Source: an uncultured Alphaproteobacteria bacterium (GTDB lineage Bacteria > Pseudomonadota > Alphaproteobacteria > Micropepsales > Micropepsaceae). Taken from it: a stretch of DNA of 48,187 nt. The DNA lies in the NCBI GenBank assembly GCA_903862715.1, contig CAIOYY010000106.1, positions 1-48,187 on the forward strand. Direction: 5' to 3'. The notes beneath the pieces are model-generated. The model ran no database searches, was not told where the DNA came from, and worked only from the letters and a program-made list of their open reading frames with translations. How positions within the stretch are numbered: the first letter of the stretch is position 1; each line of letters opens with the position of its first letter. This document shows positions 15,874-24,388 of this stretch, piece after piece. The position numbers and the translations under genes are program-made.

Positions 15874-17654
15874 TTGTTGAACGCCGCCTGCGTGATACGG
15901 GTGGTGACGGCGTCCACCAGCGCCGGCTTGCCGGATTTCACGACTTCGATGGCGCGCTTCAGCGAGGCCTTGAGATCGTTGCCGTTCTCATAGGGACCTT
16001 CGCCCCAGACGCCCATCGAACGCGCGAGCCCCGCGAAATCGGGGTCCGGCCCGAACAAATCCATGCCGATATGGGCCTTCTTCACATCCGTCTTGCGCTC
16101 ATGCGCAAGATGAATCTGGTGATCCCAGTCATTGTAATAGGCGCGGTTGTTGTACATCACGATCAGCATCGGGACTTCATGCTTGGCCGCGAACCATAAC
16201 GCACCCGCATCGAACATCAGATCGCCGTCCGGTTGCAGATCGACAACAAGACGCCCCGAACCCTTGTTCGCCAGCGCGACGCCCAGCGAGATGCCGATCT
16301 GCGTCGAGGTGCCAATATCCGTGCCCGGATGGCGATAGGGCTTGTCGAAATTCCAGAGCTTGCGCACCCAGTATTTCAGCGTATTGGCGGTCAGGACCCA
16401 GTCTTCGTCCTTGATGACGTCCCATACTTCATGCGCGAGGCGTTGCGGCGTCATCGGGACATTGTCCCAGTTCTGCCGGGACTCCTTTTCCCATTTATCA
16501 AAGAGCGCGTCGTGGCGCTTGGTCACTTCGGCAGTGCGCTTCGCGATCTTTTCCTTCAGCGCGCCATTGCCTTCGATGCGCTGCTTCAGAAGGCGCGTCA
16601 GCTCCGGGATGCCGAGCTTGGTGTCGCCCAGCGCGCGGATCGAGCAGGGCTGCATCCGGCCGTAGTCCATCGCCCATTTGCTTATGCCAATTTCGGCATG
16701 GCCGATTTCAACATGATCGCAAGTTGCCGGCGGGCCAACGAGACCGCCGCGCTCCGTGACGCTGAAACTGTGGGTCTGTTTTTCCCAATCACGAACGTCG
16801 AGACCGACAATGAGGTCAGCCGTTTTATAGATCGACTTGTCGAACGTGACGCAGAGCGGGTGACGGTTGGGGAAGTTCAGCGACGAATTATTGTCCCACA
16901 CCGGCGCGCCGATGGTTTCGGCAAGTTCGACCATGTTTTCGAAACCGCCCTTCTGGCGGCCGACATATTGCGCGAGCAGAACCGGATTATCGGACTTCAC
17001 CATCTTGTCCGCGATGGCGTTGAGCATCGCAGGATCGGGCATTGAGGGCGCAGGAACGCGCACCGAGCTTTCCGGCGGCATCGGCACATCGTAGGTGATC
17101 GGTTCTTCCTGCATCTGCGCGTCGTAACACATGTAAACCGGGCCATGCGGCTCGGTCAGCATGATCGAGTAAGCACGCGCGAAGGATTCCGGCACGCCGT
17201 CAATGGCATGGGGCTGATAATCCCATTTCGTGTATTGGCGGATGACTTCGCCCTGCACCAACGCCGTGTGCTTCCAGTCGATATCGGGCCGACGCTTGCC
17301 TTCATGCATCGGACCGGTGGCGCCGATGATGAACATCGGGGCGCGATCGATGAAGGCGTAATAGATCGCCATGGTGGCATGCAGAAGGCCGACAAGGTTG
17401 TGCAGGATGACGCACATCGGGCGGCCGAAGCTCGCCTTCGAATAGCCATGCGCGATCTGAACCGCGATTTCCTCGTGCTGGCAAAGCAGCATCGGCGGCT
17501 CGTTGCCGCCGTAATTGATGATCGAGTCATGCAGCCCCCGAAAGCTCGCACCCGGATTCATCGTGATGTACTGAAAATCGTAGCGCTTGATCAGATCGAC
17601 GATGATGTCGGACTGCCACTGACGCTCATATTGGCCTTCGCTCGGTTTCGACAT
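15870..17654 (-). CDS. Thiamine-diphosphate-dependent enzyme, acetolactate-synthase-like (paralogue 2)
   Basis: A 594-residue ThDP enzyme, paralogous along its length to the product at 12693-14489. The catalytic Glu is residue 61 (QHEEIAV). The PP-domain motif begins PDGDLM at 475-480 instead of GDGDF and ends at YNN (501-503). The Mg-ligand Asp is kept but the leading Gly is replaced by Pro. The central domain is less conserved. It starts at ATG 17654 with AAGAAGGG upstream. It is separated from tctC by 210 bp and coupled to the dehydrogenase by ATGA. It could form a homodimer or a mixed dimer with paralogue 1; the sequence alone cannot decide. Confidence 0.83.
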   Translation of the reverse strand: MSKPSEGQYERQWQSDIIVDLIKRYDFQYITMNPGASFRGLHDSIINYGGNEPPMLLCQHEEIAVQIAHGYSKASFGRPMCVILHNLVGLLHATMAIYYAFIDRAPMFIIGATGPMHEGKRRPDIDWKHTALVQGEVIRQYTKWDYQPHAIDGVPESFARAYSIMLTEPHGPVYMCYDAQMQEEPITYDVPMPPESSVRVPAPSMPDPAMLNAIADKMVKSDNPVLLAQYVGRQKGGFENMVELAETIGAPVWDNNSSLNFPNRHPLCVTFDKSIYKTADLIVGLDVRDWEKQTHSFSVTERGGLVGPPATCDHVEIGHAEIGISKWAMDYGRMQPCSIRALGDTKLGIPELTRLLKQRIEGNGALKEKIAKRTAEVTKRHDALFDKWEKESRQNWDNVPMTPQRLAHEVWDVIKDEDWVLTANTLKYWVRKLWNFDKPYRHPGTDIGTSTQIGISLGVALANKGSGRLVVDLQPDGDLMFDAGALWFAAKHEVPMLIVMYNNRAYYNDWDHQIHLAHERKTDVKKAHIGMDLFGPDPDFAGLARSMGVWGEGPYENGNDLKASLKRAIEVVKSGKPALVDAVTTRITQAAFNK

Positions 17655-17864
17655 GATGCCCTTCTTCGCAAGATGGAATTACGGAAAGTCACTTCGAGCG
17701 AGGCGGGGCGTATGTCATGCGGCGGCGGCACATTGTGCGCCTATCGCACATCCCTCTACACCTGGCGGTATCGCTCCCAATCCCTGAAACGGCGCTTCTT
17801 CCGGCACCGCTAAGATAAGCCCTATAGCCGCCTGTTAGACGGTCTTTCAAGCATTCAAACGCTG

Positions 17865-18911
17865 CTAGCGAAGAAGTGCGCGGGTCCGTTCCACGATCTC
17901 GTTGGGAGTCTGGAAAACCTCGGCCACCAGTTCCTGAACTTCGTTGCCGGAGATGGGCGTGATCTCAAGCCGCATCGTGGCCGCTTCGCGCAGGAAATCC
18001 GGATCCTTCATCGTGGCGTCGAACGCGGCCCTGAGTGCCGCGGCGCGTTCCGGCGGAATGCCCGGAGGCGCGAGGAAGGGCCGCCCCAGTACGCAACGCA
18101 CAAAAATGAGCTGAAGGATTTCGCGTTCTTCGTCGGTCTTGGCGAGATCCATGACCAGCGGTACATCGGGAAGATCGGGATGCTTGCGCAGCGCGAGCTG
18201 AAGCAGGATCTGAATGGTGCCCTCATCCAGAAGGCGCTGTTTGGTCGCCACAATGCTGGACCAGGACCAGCCGCAACGTCCGTCGACCTCACCGCGCTCC
18301 ATCGCGAATTCAATATCGTTGCCGCCGGGATAGCCAGAGACGAGGCGGAACTGCGCGCCGAGCACGCCTTCGATGATTTTCGGGAACACGTCCGCATCGG
18401 CGCCGGAGCCGGTGCCGCCGACAATGAGTTCCTGGGAATACAAATCCTCAAACTGGTCGATGCCGGTGCGGGTATAGGCGGCGCAGACGCTGACTTCGTC
18501 GGTCGTCGAGCCGATCCAGGTAAATTTCGACGCGTCGAAGCGCGCGGCTTCGCGGTTACCAATCAGCGGTTCGAAGGGCACACCACGGCTGATGACGCCC
18601 ATCGAGAGGCCATCCTTGGGGGCAGCGTTGTAAAGCCAGTTGGCAAGCTTGAGGCTGCCCGCGCCTTCCATATTGACGGGGACGACGGTCGGGTTGCCCG
18701 GGATGTATTTGCCGATATGGCGCGCCACGATGCGGCCATAGGTGTCGTAACCACCACCTACCGAGAAGCCGATGTACATTTCGACGACCTGGCCGTCGTA
18801 GAAATCGGCGACCGCGTCGTCCTGGGCGCTTGCAGGGCACGCTACGAAAGCCGCCGCCAGCGCGGTCAGAGAGAAAACCGTCAGGGACCGACGGATCGTT
18901 CCAATGTTCAC
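17865..18911 (-). CDS. TTT-family solute-binding protein (TctC/Bug type)
   Basis: A 348-residue periplasmic binding protein of the tripartite tricarboxylate transporter system. The signal peptide is residues 1-30 (ending PASAQ). The family pattern follows: VEMYIGFSVGGGYDTYGRIVARHIGKYIPGNP, VNMEGAGSLKLANWLYN, then GGTGSGAD and RLVSGYPGGNDI. The start is GTG at 18911 with GGGAG upstream. It binds a carboxylate ligand, identity unknown, and delivers it to the fused TctA-TctB permease encoded 68 bp upstream. Its place ahead of the ThDP genes suggests it feeds that pathway. Confidence 0.85.
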   Translation of the reverse strand: MNIGTIRRSLTVFSLTALAAAFVACPASAQDDAVADFYDGQVVEMYIGFSVGGGYDTYGRIVARHIGKYIPGNPTVVPVNMEGAGSLKLANWLYNAAPKDGLSMGVISRGVPFEPLIGNREAARFDASKFTWIGSTTDEVSVCAAYTRTGIDQFEDLYSQELIVGGTGSGADADVFPKIIEGVLGAQFRLVSGYPGGNDIEFAMERGEVDGRCGWSWSSIVATKQRLLDEGTIQILLQLALRKHPDLPDVPLVMDLAKTDEEREILQLIFVRCVLGRPFLAPPGIPPERAAALRAAFDATMKDPDFLREAATMRLEITPISGNEVQELVAEVFQTPNEIVERTRALLR

Positions 18912-18979
18912 AATTGTACTCCCGGTTCAGGCCCCTGCCCGAAAATGAATTATACCGCCGTCTGGACGCTGACGCACCC

Positions 18980-21049
18980 TTAAACAGAGGGGAGGAACGC
19001 CAGCGACGGAAACCATTCTCCCAGAAGCGTCGGCGGCCACACCACGTTCAGCACCTGATCAAAGACGAGGTAGAGGAAGACGCCCATGGCAAGGCCCATC
19101 GCGATGGACAAAAGCCAGGGTTCCCGCCGCTCCCCACGCATATAGGCGATGACGAACAGCGGCGCCGCAGGCACAAAGCCCACCACCCCGATCAGCGCCA
19201 TCAGAAGGAGGAGCCAGAAGCCGTAAATCCCAGCGCGGCGGATGACTTCCCGCATGGACAATTCGCCGTGATCCGACGCGACGTCCATATGCAGAAGTTC
19301 GCTGACCTCCTCTTTCGATTCTTCGGCCGCATCGTGCTGCGGCTCTGTCTGTACAGGCGGGTGCCGGCGGCAGACCTGATTAAGGAGGCTGAAGGCCAGT
19401 GCCGGTATGACGATGGCGCCGACAAACAGCGGGACGACCTTTGCGCCGAACTCCCAATTCACCGTCTGCGCGAACAGCACAACGAACAGTATGAAGAGCC
19501 CGATCGGGAAGATGTCGGCCTTCTCGAATTTCGGCTTGCGAAAACCGGTGAACATTTTCACCACGCCACCCGCCGCCTTGATGTTCTGGCGTAGCGGACG
19601 CACGAAGCTGAACAGCGACATCAGCAGCAGCACCGCGACGATCGGATGGAACAGCCAGTTCAGGTCGTAACGGCCGACCGAGATGAACATATAGCGTTCG
19701 ATGATGTCGCCGAGCACGAAGCCGAGGATCAGCGGCGGACGCGGCCAGCGCAATTGCTTCATGACCCAGCCAAGAACGCCGAACAGGAAGAGCGTGTAGA
19801 GATCGCCCCAATCGCGCGACGCCTGGAACGCGCCGACATACACGATCACGATGATGACCGGGATGATGAGCGTGTAACGCAGCATCGTGACCTTGGCGAA
19901 GAACCCGCTGAACGCAAAGCAGATCGCCGCGCCGATAATGTTCGCGATCGCGACGCTCCACACCATCGTGTAGGTCACGTCGAGATTGCGCTCGAGCATT
20001 TCGGGGCCTGGAACGAGACCGTGAATGAGAAAGGCACCGAGCAGAATCGCCATCGATGCGCCTCCGGGCACACCAAAGGCGATGGTCGGGATGAGGCCGC
20101 CGCCATCCTTGGCATTATTGGCGGATTCGGAGGCGATAAGACCGCGGACGTCGCCCTTGCCGAAGGTTTTGTAAGCGTCCTTTTCGCTTCGCAAGGCATG
20201 GGCATAGGCGATCCAGCCGATGACGGCCCCGCCAAGACCCGGAACCGCTCCAATCGCCGCGCCGATGCCACCGCAACGAATGCACAGGAACCAGTGCCGG
20301 AACGTGTCGCGCACGCCCTGAACCATTCCCGCCTTGATGTCCAAGTTAGGCACCTTGGAGACGGCAGAGCGGCTGATGGCGAGATCGCAAAGCTCTGGAA
20401 GCGCGAAGAGGCCGAGCGCCACCGGGAGAAGCGGCAGCCCATCCCACAGATAGAGCGTGTCCATCGTCCAGCGCAGTGTGCCGGTTTGCGGATCGGCGCC
20501 GACCATGGCGAAGGTGATGCCAAGACCGGCGGCCACGAGGCCGCGCAAGGGCGCGCTGCCGGACAGGGCCGCGACCATCGAGATGCCGAACAAGGACGCG
20601 GCGAGAAGTTCGGGCGAGCCGATATAGAGCATGACCGGGCGGAGGAGCGGCAGCGCGATACCGAGAATGAGTGCGCCGAATAAACCGCCCAGCATGGCGG
20701 CGGTATAGGAGACACTGAGCGCGCGCCCCGCCTCCCCTCGTCGCGCCATGGGATAGCCTTCGAGCACGGTTGCCTGCGCGCTCGCATGTCCAGGCACCCC
20801 GAACAGAATCGCAGTCATCACGTCGGAGGTGGTATTGACCGAACTCATCCCGAGAAGGAACGCGATCGCGGTGATCGGATCCATGCTGTAGGTGAAGGGG
20901 AGCAGCAGGGCCATTCCGGCGATGCCGCTCATGCCCGGCAGAATTCCGATGACGAGGCCGATACACACGCCGAAGAGCAGGAACATCATGCGCTCGGGCT
21001 GCAGCAATTCCCAGAATGCCGCGTCTACCGCCGTCAATACGACTTCCAT
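18980..21049 (-). CDS. TTT permease, TctA fused to a TctB-like domain
   Basis: A 689-residue inner-membrane protein. Residues 1-495 are TctA: repeated hydrophobic helices, the LPGMSG motif at 37-42, PGHASAQA, a second LGGAVIG, and ESANNAKDGGGLIPTIAFGVPGG at about 308-330. From about residue 510 four more helices follow, split by a hydrophilic Glu/Asp/His-rich loop at 561-598, which matches a four-helix TctB. TctA and TctB are usually separate genes, so this is a natural fusion giving a two-gene TTT system with the adjacent tctC. It heads the leftward operon. Transport is secondary and ion-coupled in characterised relatives. Confidence 0.83.
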   Translation of the reverse strand: MEVVLTAVDAAFWELLQPERMMFLLFGVCIGLVIGILPGMSGIAGMALLLPFTYSMDPITAIAFLLGMSSVNTTSDVMTAILFGVPGHASAQATVLEGYPMARRGEAGRALSVSYTAAMLGGLFGALILGIALPLLRPVMLYIGSPELLAASLFGISMVAALSGSAPLRGLVAAGLGITFAMVGADPQTGTLRWTMDTLYLWDGLPLLPVALGLFALPELCDLAISRSAVSKVPNLDIKAGMVQGVRDTFRHWFLCIRCGGIGAAIGAVPGLGGAVIGWIAYAHALRSEKDAYKTFGKGDVRGLIASESANNAKDGGGLIPTIAFGVPGGASMAILLGAFLIHGLVPGPEMLERNLDVTYTMVWSVAIANIIGAAICFAFSGFFAKVTMLRYTLIIPVIIVIVYVGAFQASRDWGDLYTLFLFGVLGWVMKQLRWPRPPLILGFVLGDIIERYMFISVGRYDLNWLFHPIVAVLLLMSLFSFVRPLRQNIKAAGGVVKMFTGFRKPKFEKADIFPIGLFILFVVLFAQTVNWEFGAKVVPLFVGAIVIPALAFSLLNQVCRRHPPVQTEPQHDAAEESKEEVSELLHMDVASDHGELSMREVIRRAGIYGFWLLLLMALIGVVGFVPAAPLFVIAYMRGERREPWLLSIAMGLAMGVFLYLVFDQVLNVVWPPTLLGEWFPSLAFLPSV

Positions 21050-21532
21050 CCGACGTATCCCTTCCCTCGAGGCGTGTTCGCCTGTTCTTTATGCGGTGGA
21101 GAATGCGCCGGCTGGTCTTACCGCCGCAAATGAAATGCCGGTAGTACGCCGGCCGAGAACCTTCCCGATCCGGACGCGATTTCCGAACGCTTCCGCTTAT
21201 TCCCGCGGATTGCCCCTTGAACCGACCTTGAGTGTAGTTTCCCCGCTACTCCCGCAACGAACGCCATAACGTCAATAATTCGCCTGAGCGTCAATGGGGT
21301 TAGCCGGGAGCGGCGGTTCAAAGACACATCATACGAGAGGCGCGATGTTTCGCAGTAAAGACCGCTGCAGTGACGTTCGGAACGTCTGGCGAAGGTCTCG
21401 GGTATAGCGTCGCAGCGGTGATCGAAGCGGCATGGGGCGACAGGTCGCAGGGGAATACATTGCTCGCAAGTGCGAGAAAATCCTCGCATACGCGGCAACA
21501 CGCATTGCATAGAACACAGAGCGGTAGAAACA
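21050..21532. other. Intergenic region with inverted repeats, no gene seen
   Basis: No convincing coding frame is present on either strand. The left part should carry the promoter of the TTT/ThDP operon. Structures seen are ACCGCTGC (21361-21368) pairing with GCAGCGGT (21412-21419), enclosing a perfect palindrome GACGTTC-G-GAACGTC (21372-21386), and CTCGCA-AG-TGCGAG-AAAATC-CTCGCA (21463-21488), where the middle arm can pair with either flank. Confidence 0.5.
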
Positions 21533-21566
21533 AAAAAGCAGACGCTGTTATCGGCGCCTGCTTTTT
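21533..21566. terminator. Strong intrinsic terminator, bidirectional
   Basis: AAAAAGCAG-A-CGC (21533-21545) pairs with GCG-C-CTGCTTTTT (21554-21566), with one A/C mismatch and an 8-nt loop. It gives a T tract on both strands. It lies 27 bp after the Gly/His-rich gene on the minus strand, which it most probably terminates, and it could also end a plus-strand transcript. Confidence 0.85.
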
Positions 21567-21593
21567 CAACAGAAGATTTGTGACGCCCGCGCG

Positions 21594-22064
21594 TCAGTGC
21601 TTGCCGCCACCATAGCCACCACCACCGTGGCCACCACCACCATGGCCGCCGCCGCCGTGGCCGCCGCCGTGACCACCACCATGGCCGCCTCCATGACCAC
21701 CGCCACCGCGGCGAACGGAAACCCGCGCGCTGGCACTGGCACTAGCAAAGGCAAAGGCGCTCGCGCCCGCATTGCCGCCCGCGACATAATAATAGCCGCC
21801 GCCCCCGCCACCGCCGACCGCGCCCGCCGTATTGCCGACGCCGCCTTCGAAGCCGTCGAGATTGAGGCGGCCATTCAGTTCATAGACCGGGGGCGGAGGA
21901 GGCGGCAGATAGACTTCCTGCTGGTAATAATGACGCTCATAGGTCCTTTCGTGATGGACCGGAGGCGGCGGAAGATTCTCATAGCCGTCGGCTTTGGCTG
22001 CACCCGAAATACCCGCCGCAGCGCCAAGGGCCGCGAGGAATGCCAATGTCAGTTGTTTACGCAT
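21594..22064 (-). CDS. Gly/His-rich secreted protein
   Basis: A 156-residue exported protein. The signal peptide is MRKQLTLAFLAALGAAAGISGAAKA (cleavage near residue 25). A Pro/Tyr/His stretch follows (LPPPPVHHERTYERHYYQQ and a PPPPPP run), then an Ala/Ser-rich hydrophobic patch, then a C-terminal glycine-histidine array of GGGH and GGGGH units ending GGGKH. AAGGAGC precedes the ATG at 22064. The His spacing suggests transition-metal binding or an adhesive, unstructured surface protein; no family is recognised. It has its own strong terminator. The gene sits between the TTT operon and the ornithine-cyclodeaminase-family gene, but nothing ties it to them in function. Confidence 0.7.
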   Translation of the reverse strand: MRKQLTLAFLAALGAAAGISGAAKADGYENLPPPPVHHERTYERHYYQQEVYLPPPPPPVYELNGRLNLDGFEGGVGNTAGAVGGGGGGGYYYVAGGNAGASAFAFASASASARVSVRRGGGGHGGGHGGGHGGGHGGGGHGGGGHGGGGYGGGKH

Positions 22065-22089
22065 GCAACAGCTCCTTTCAGGAGAAAAT

Positions 22090-23163
22090 TCACGGATGTA
22101 CGTCTTCGGTGAACCAGTCGGTCGGAAGTTCGGTGCCCAGTCCCGCAGCTTTCGCCTTGCGGTAAACGACCGAACCGGCGGCCGCGAATTGATAGCCAAG
22201 GCCGATATTGTTGAGAAAACACGTCACCTGATCGGGTGAGGTGCGGCCCGCGATCCTGCCATTGCAAAGCTGCGGCAATGTGGGGAGTGTCTTGAAATCG
22301 ATTTCGCTGGCGATGCCCCAACCCTTGTCTTCTTTCGCCTCGGAGACGTCGATCCCTTTGGCGATGACGTGAATGGGCTTGCCGTCATTGCTGTGCAGGA
22401 CGACGATATCGGCGCGTTTGATGACGGCGGTTTCGACCTCGGGACGTTTGATCGAACTGATATGCATGCCGGGCTCGATATATTTTTCGAAGAAGACAGG
22501 TTCGAGCGTATTGGTGGCGCACATCGCTATATCCGCGCCCTTGATCGCTTCCTCGGGCGACGCGACGGGCGTTACCTTTATGCCGAGCGTCGCGCTCATT
22601 TCATCGGCGAAGGATTCGCGGTTTTTCGGATTGGGGCTGAAACAGCGAATGGTTGTGATGTCGCGCACGGCCGTGACCGCCATCAATTGCGCGCCCGCCT
22701 GCCAGCCGGAACCGAGGAGGCCGACATGCTGTGCATCCTTGCGCGCGAGGTAGCGCGCGCCGAGGCCGTTCGCGGCACCGACGCGGATGCGTTGCATCAC
22801 CCCATCGGGGAATATGGCCAGCGGCTCGCCGGTTTCACTGGAAAACAGCAAGACAAGGCCGACGTAACGCTTGTTCGGCGCGGACGGCACTTTGACGCGG
22901 CGGGTCTTGCCGCCATCCGTCGGCCAGGTGACGATATCGGAATTGATCCGGACCGCGCCGACGCCGAGCTTGGGGACGATCCCGTCCATCGATTTCAGGC
23001 TGTACAGCGCGTCCGGACGAAGGGTCCGGGTAAAGGAATCAGAACGCGTGCGGGAGACCCCGTTTCCCTCGTCGAGTTCAACATAGGCTTCGTCCAGAAC
23101 ATCAATACAATCCTGCATGGTCAGGACCTTTTCGATGTCGTCATTGGAGAGAATTAGCGTCAT
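22090..23163 (-). CDS. Ornithine cyclodeaminase/mu-crystallin family protein
   Basis: A 357-residue NAD(P)-binding enzyme. Family landmarks are LVLLFSSETGEPLAIFPDG, then RIRVGAANGLGARYLAR, the Rossmann loop LLGSGWQAGAQ, CFSPNPKNRESFA and a late G-W-G-I-A-S-E-I-D-F region. Relatives reduce cyclic ketimines, deaminate ornithine or dehydrogenate N-substituted amino acids, so the reaction is not settled. The start is the ATG at 23163 (MTLILSNDD) with GGAG upstream; the frame from 23241 adds 26 residues without support. It is divergent from the amidohydrolase gene across 207 bp, suggesting joint regulation. Confidence 0.83.
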   Translation of the reverse strand: MTLILSNDDIEKVLTMQDCIDVLDEAYVELDEGNGVSRTRSDSFTRTLRPDALYSLKSMDGIVPKLGVGAVRINSDIVTWPTDGGKTRRVKVPSAPNKRYVGLVLLFSSETGEPLAIFPDGVMQRIRVGAANGLGARYLARKDAQHVGLLGSGWQAGAQLMAVTAVRDITTIRCFSPNPKNRESFADEMSATLGIKVTPVASPEEAIKGADIAMCATNTLEPVFFEKYIEPGMHISSIKRPEVETAVIKRADIVVLHSNDGKPIHVIAKGIDVSEAKEDKGWGIASEIDFKTLPTLPQLCNGRIAGRTSPDQVTCFLNNIGLGYQFAAAGSVVYRKAKAAGLGTELPTDWFTEDVHP

Positions 23164-23370
23164 GTCCCTAAGCTCCGATCTGTGCCAGATGGAGACATGA
23201 TCACTCGGTTGACACCCGTCCATCAATAGAGGCAGGTCCAATTTGGGACGGAAAGCCCGGTAATCATAAAAGAGGGTTAACGCGCTTGCTTCCTGCCCCG
23301 GCTCCGATTGTAATCCGGGCCGCCTGGGAACCCCCTTGTTCCGCCCGATCCTTCAGAGAAAGGAATTCGC

Positions 23371-24357
23371 ATGATCGTCGATTTCCAACATCATTTTACG
23401 CCGCGCGAATTGTTCAAGGAGGATTTGGGCGACAAGCGTATCCTGACCTATGACGAGACCGGCGCGCCAAGCTACACCTCGCATGCGCTACTCTACGATC
23501 TCGACGAACATATTCGCATGATGGACGCGTCGGGAATCGACGCGGCGGTGCTAACGTCCGGCGCCGGCATGTGCGCGCCGCTCGATCGCTCAATCCTGAT
23601 CAACGACAAAGCACGCCGGGCCGAACGCGATTATCCTGGCCGCTTCATCGGCTGCGCCCATGTGCATCCGCTGGGCGGCGCAGAATCCCTCAAAGAGCTC
23701 GCGCGCTGCGCGGTCGAACTCGGCTTCCCCGGCGTCGTGATCACATCGGAAGTGAACGGTCTCTTTCTCGATGCGCCAGAATTCGAGCCCTTCTGGGCCG
23801 AAGCGGAACGGCGCGGCCTTTATGTGTTCGTTCACCCGGCGCTGAAGCTGAACTATCCTCAACCCTTTGACGCGTTCGATACCGCGCGCGCCGTCGGGCG
23901 CGAATTTTCGCTGATCATGGCGACGATCCGACTCATCAATTCCGGCGTCCTCGACCGCCATCCGAATCTCACCGTGCAGATGGCGCATCTTTCGGGCGGT
24001 ATCGCCTCGATGCTCGGACGCATCCGCGGCTTCCAGGACAAGGAATTCTGGGGCACGGCGGGCAACCCCCGCCACGGCGCCATTCCTGAAAAGGATTTCG
24101 ACTATTATTTAAGCGAAAGGCTGGTGTTCGACACCGCAGGCTTCTGCGGCGCCATCGGCTCGGTGAAAACCGCTCTGGTCGAACTACCCGCCGCGCGCAT
24201 CGTGTTCGCCACCGACTATCCGCAGGAAATCCGGACGCATGAACCGGTGAAGGCGTTTGTCGACGGCATTCGCGCGATGGGCCCGGAAGGCGAAAGCATT
24301 CTCGCCGGAAATGTCGGGCTTCTCATTCCCGCTGCCCGCGCCAAGGCCGCCGAATAA
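23371..24357 (+). CDS. Amidohydrolase-2 (ACMSD-like) family protein
   Basis: A 328-residue TIM-barrel metal-dependent hydrolase or decarboxylase. The N-terminal metal motif reads VDFQHHF, so the usual first His of HxH is Gln6 while His8 is kept. Downstream landmarks are AHVHPLGG, VFVHPALKLNYP, VQMAHLSGG and the late Asp in VFATDYPQE. The QxH variant, as I recall, is common in this subfamily. AAAGGA precedes the ATG at 23371. It probably forms an operon with the MFS gene 31 bp downstream. It may hydrolyse or decarboxylate a cyclic or aromatic acid; the substrate is unknown. Confidence 0.83.
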   Translation: MIVDFQHHFTPRELFKEDLGDKRILTYDETGAPSYTSHALLYDLDEHIRMMDASGIDAAVLTSGAGMCAPLDRSILINDKARRAERDYPGRFIGCAHVHPLGGAESLKELARCAVELGFPGVVITSEVNGLFLDAPEFEPFWAEAERRGLYVFVHPALKLNYPQPFDAFDTARAVGREFSLIMATIRLINSGVLDRHPNLTVQMAHLSGGIASMLGRIRGFQDKEFWGTAGNPRHGAIPEKDFDYYLSERLVFDTAGFCGAIGSVKTALVELPAARIVFATDYPQEIRTHEPVKAFVDGIRAMGPEGESILAGNVGLLIPAARAKAAE

Positions 24358-24388
24358 TCCGCCTTAGCGACGAGGGCGTGTAAACGCG

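Noticed and set aside
21118-21510. Minus-strand 130-residue open frame in the intergenic region
   Set aside because: Composition is random-like, with no ribosome site or recognised motif, and it spans the inverted repeats.
23209-23214. TTGACA in the region between the ornithine-cyclodeaminase-family and amidohydrolase genes
   Set aside because: No acceptable -10 element lies 16-18 bp downstream, so I do not call it a promoter.
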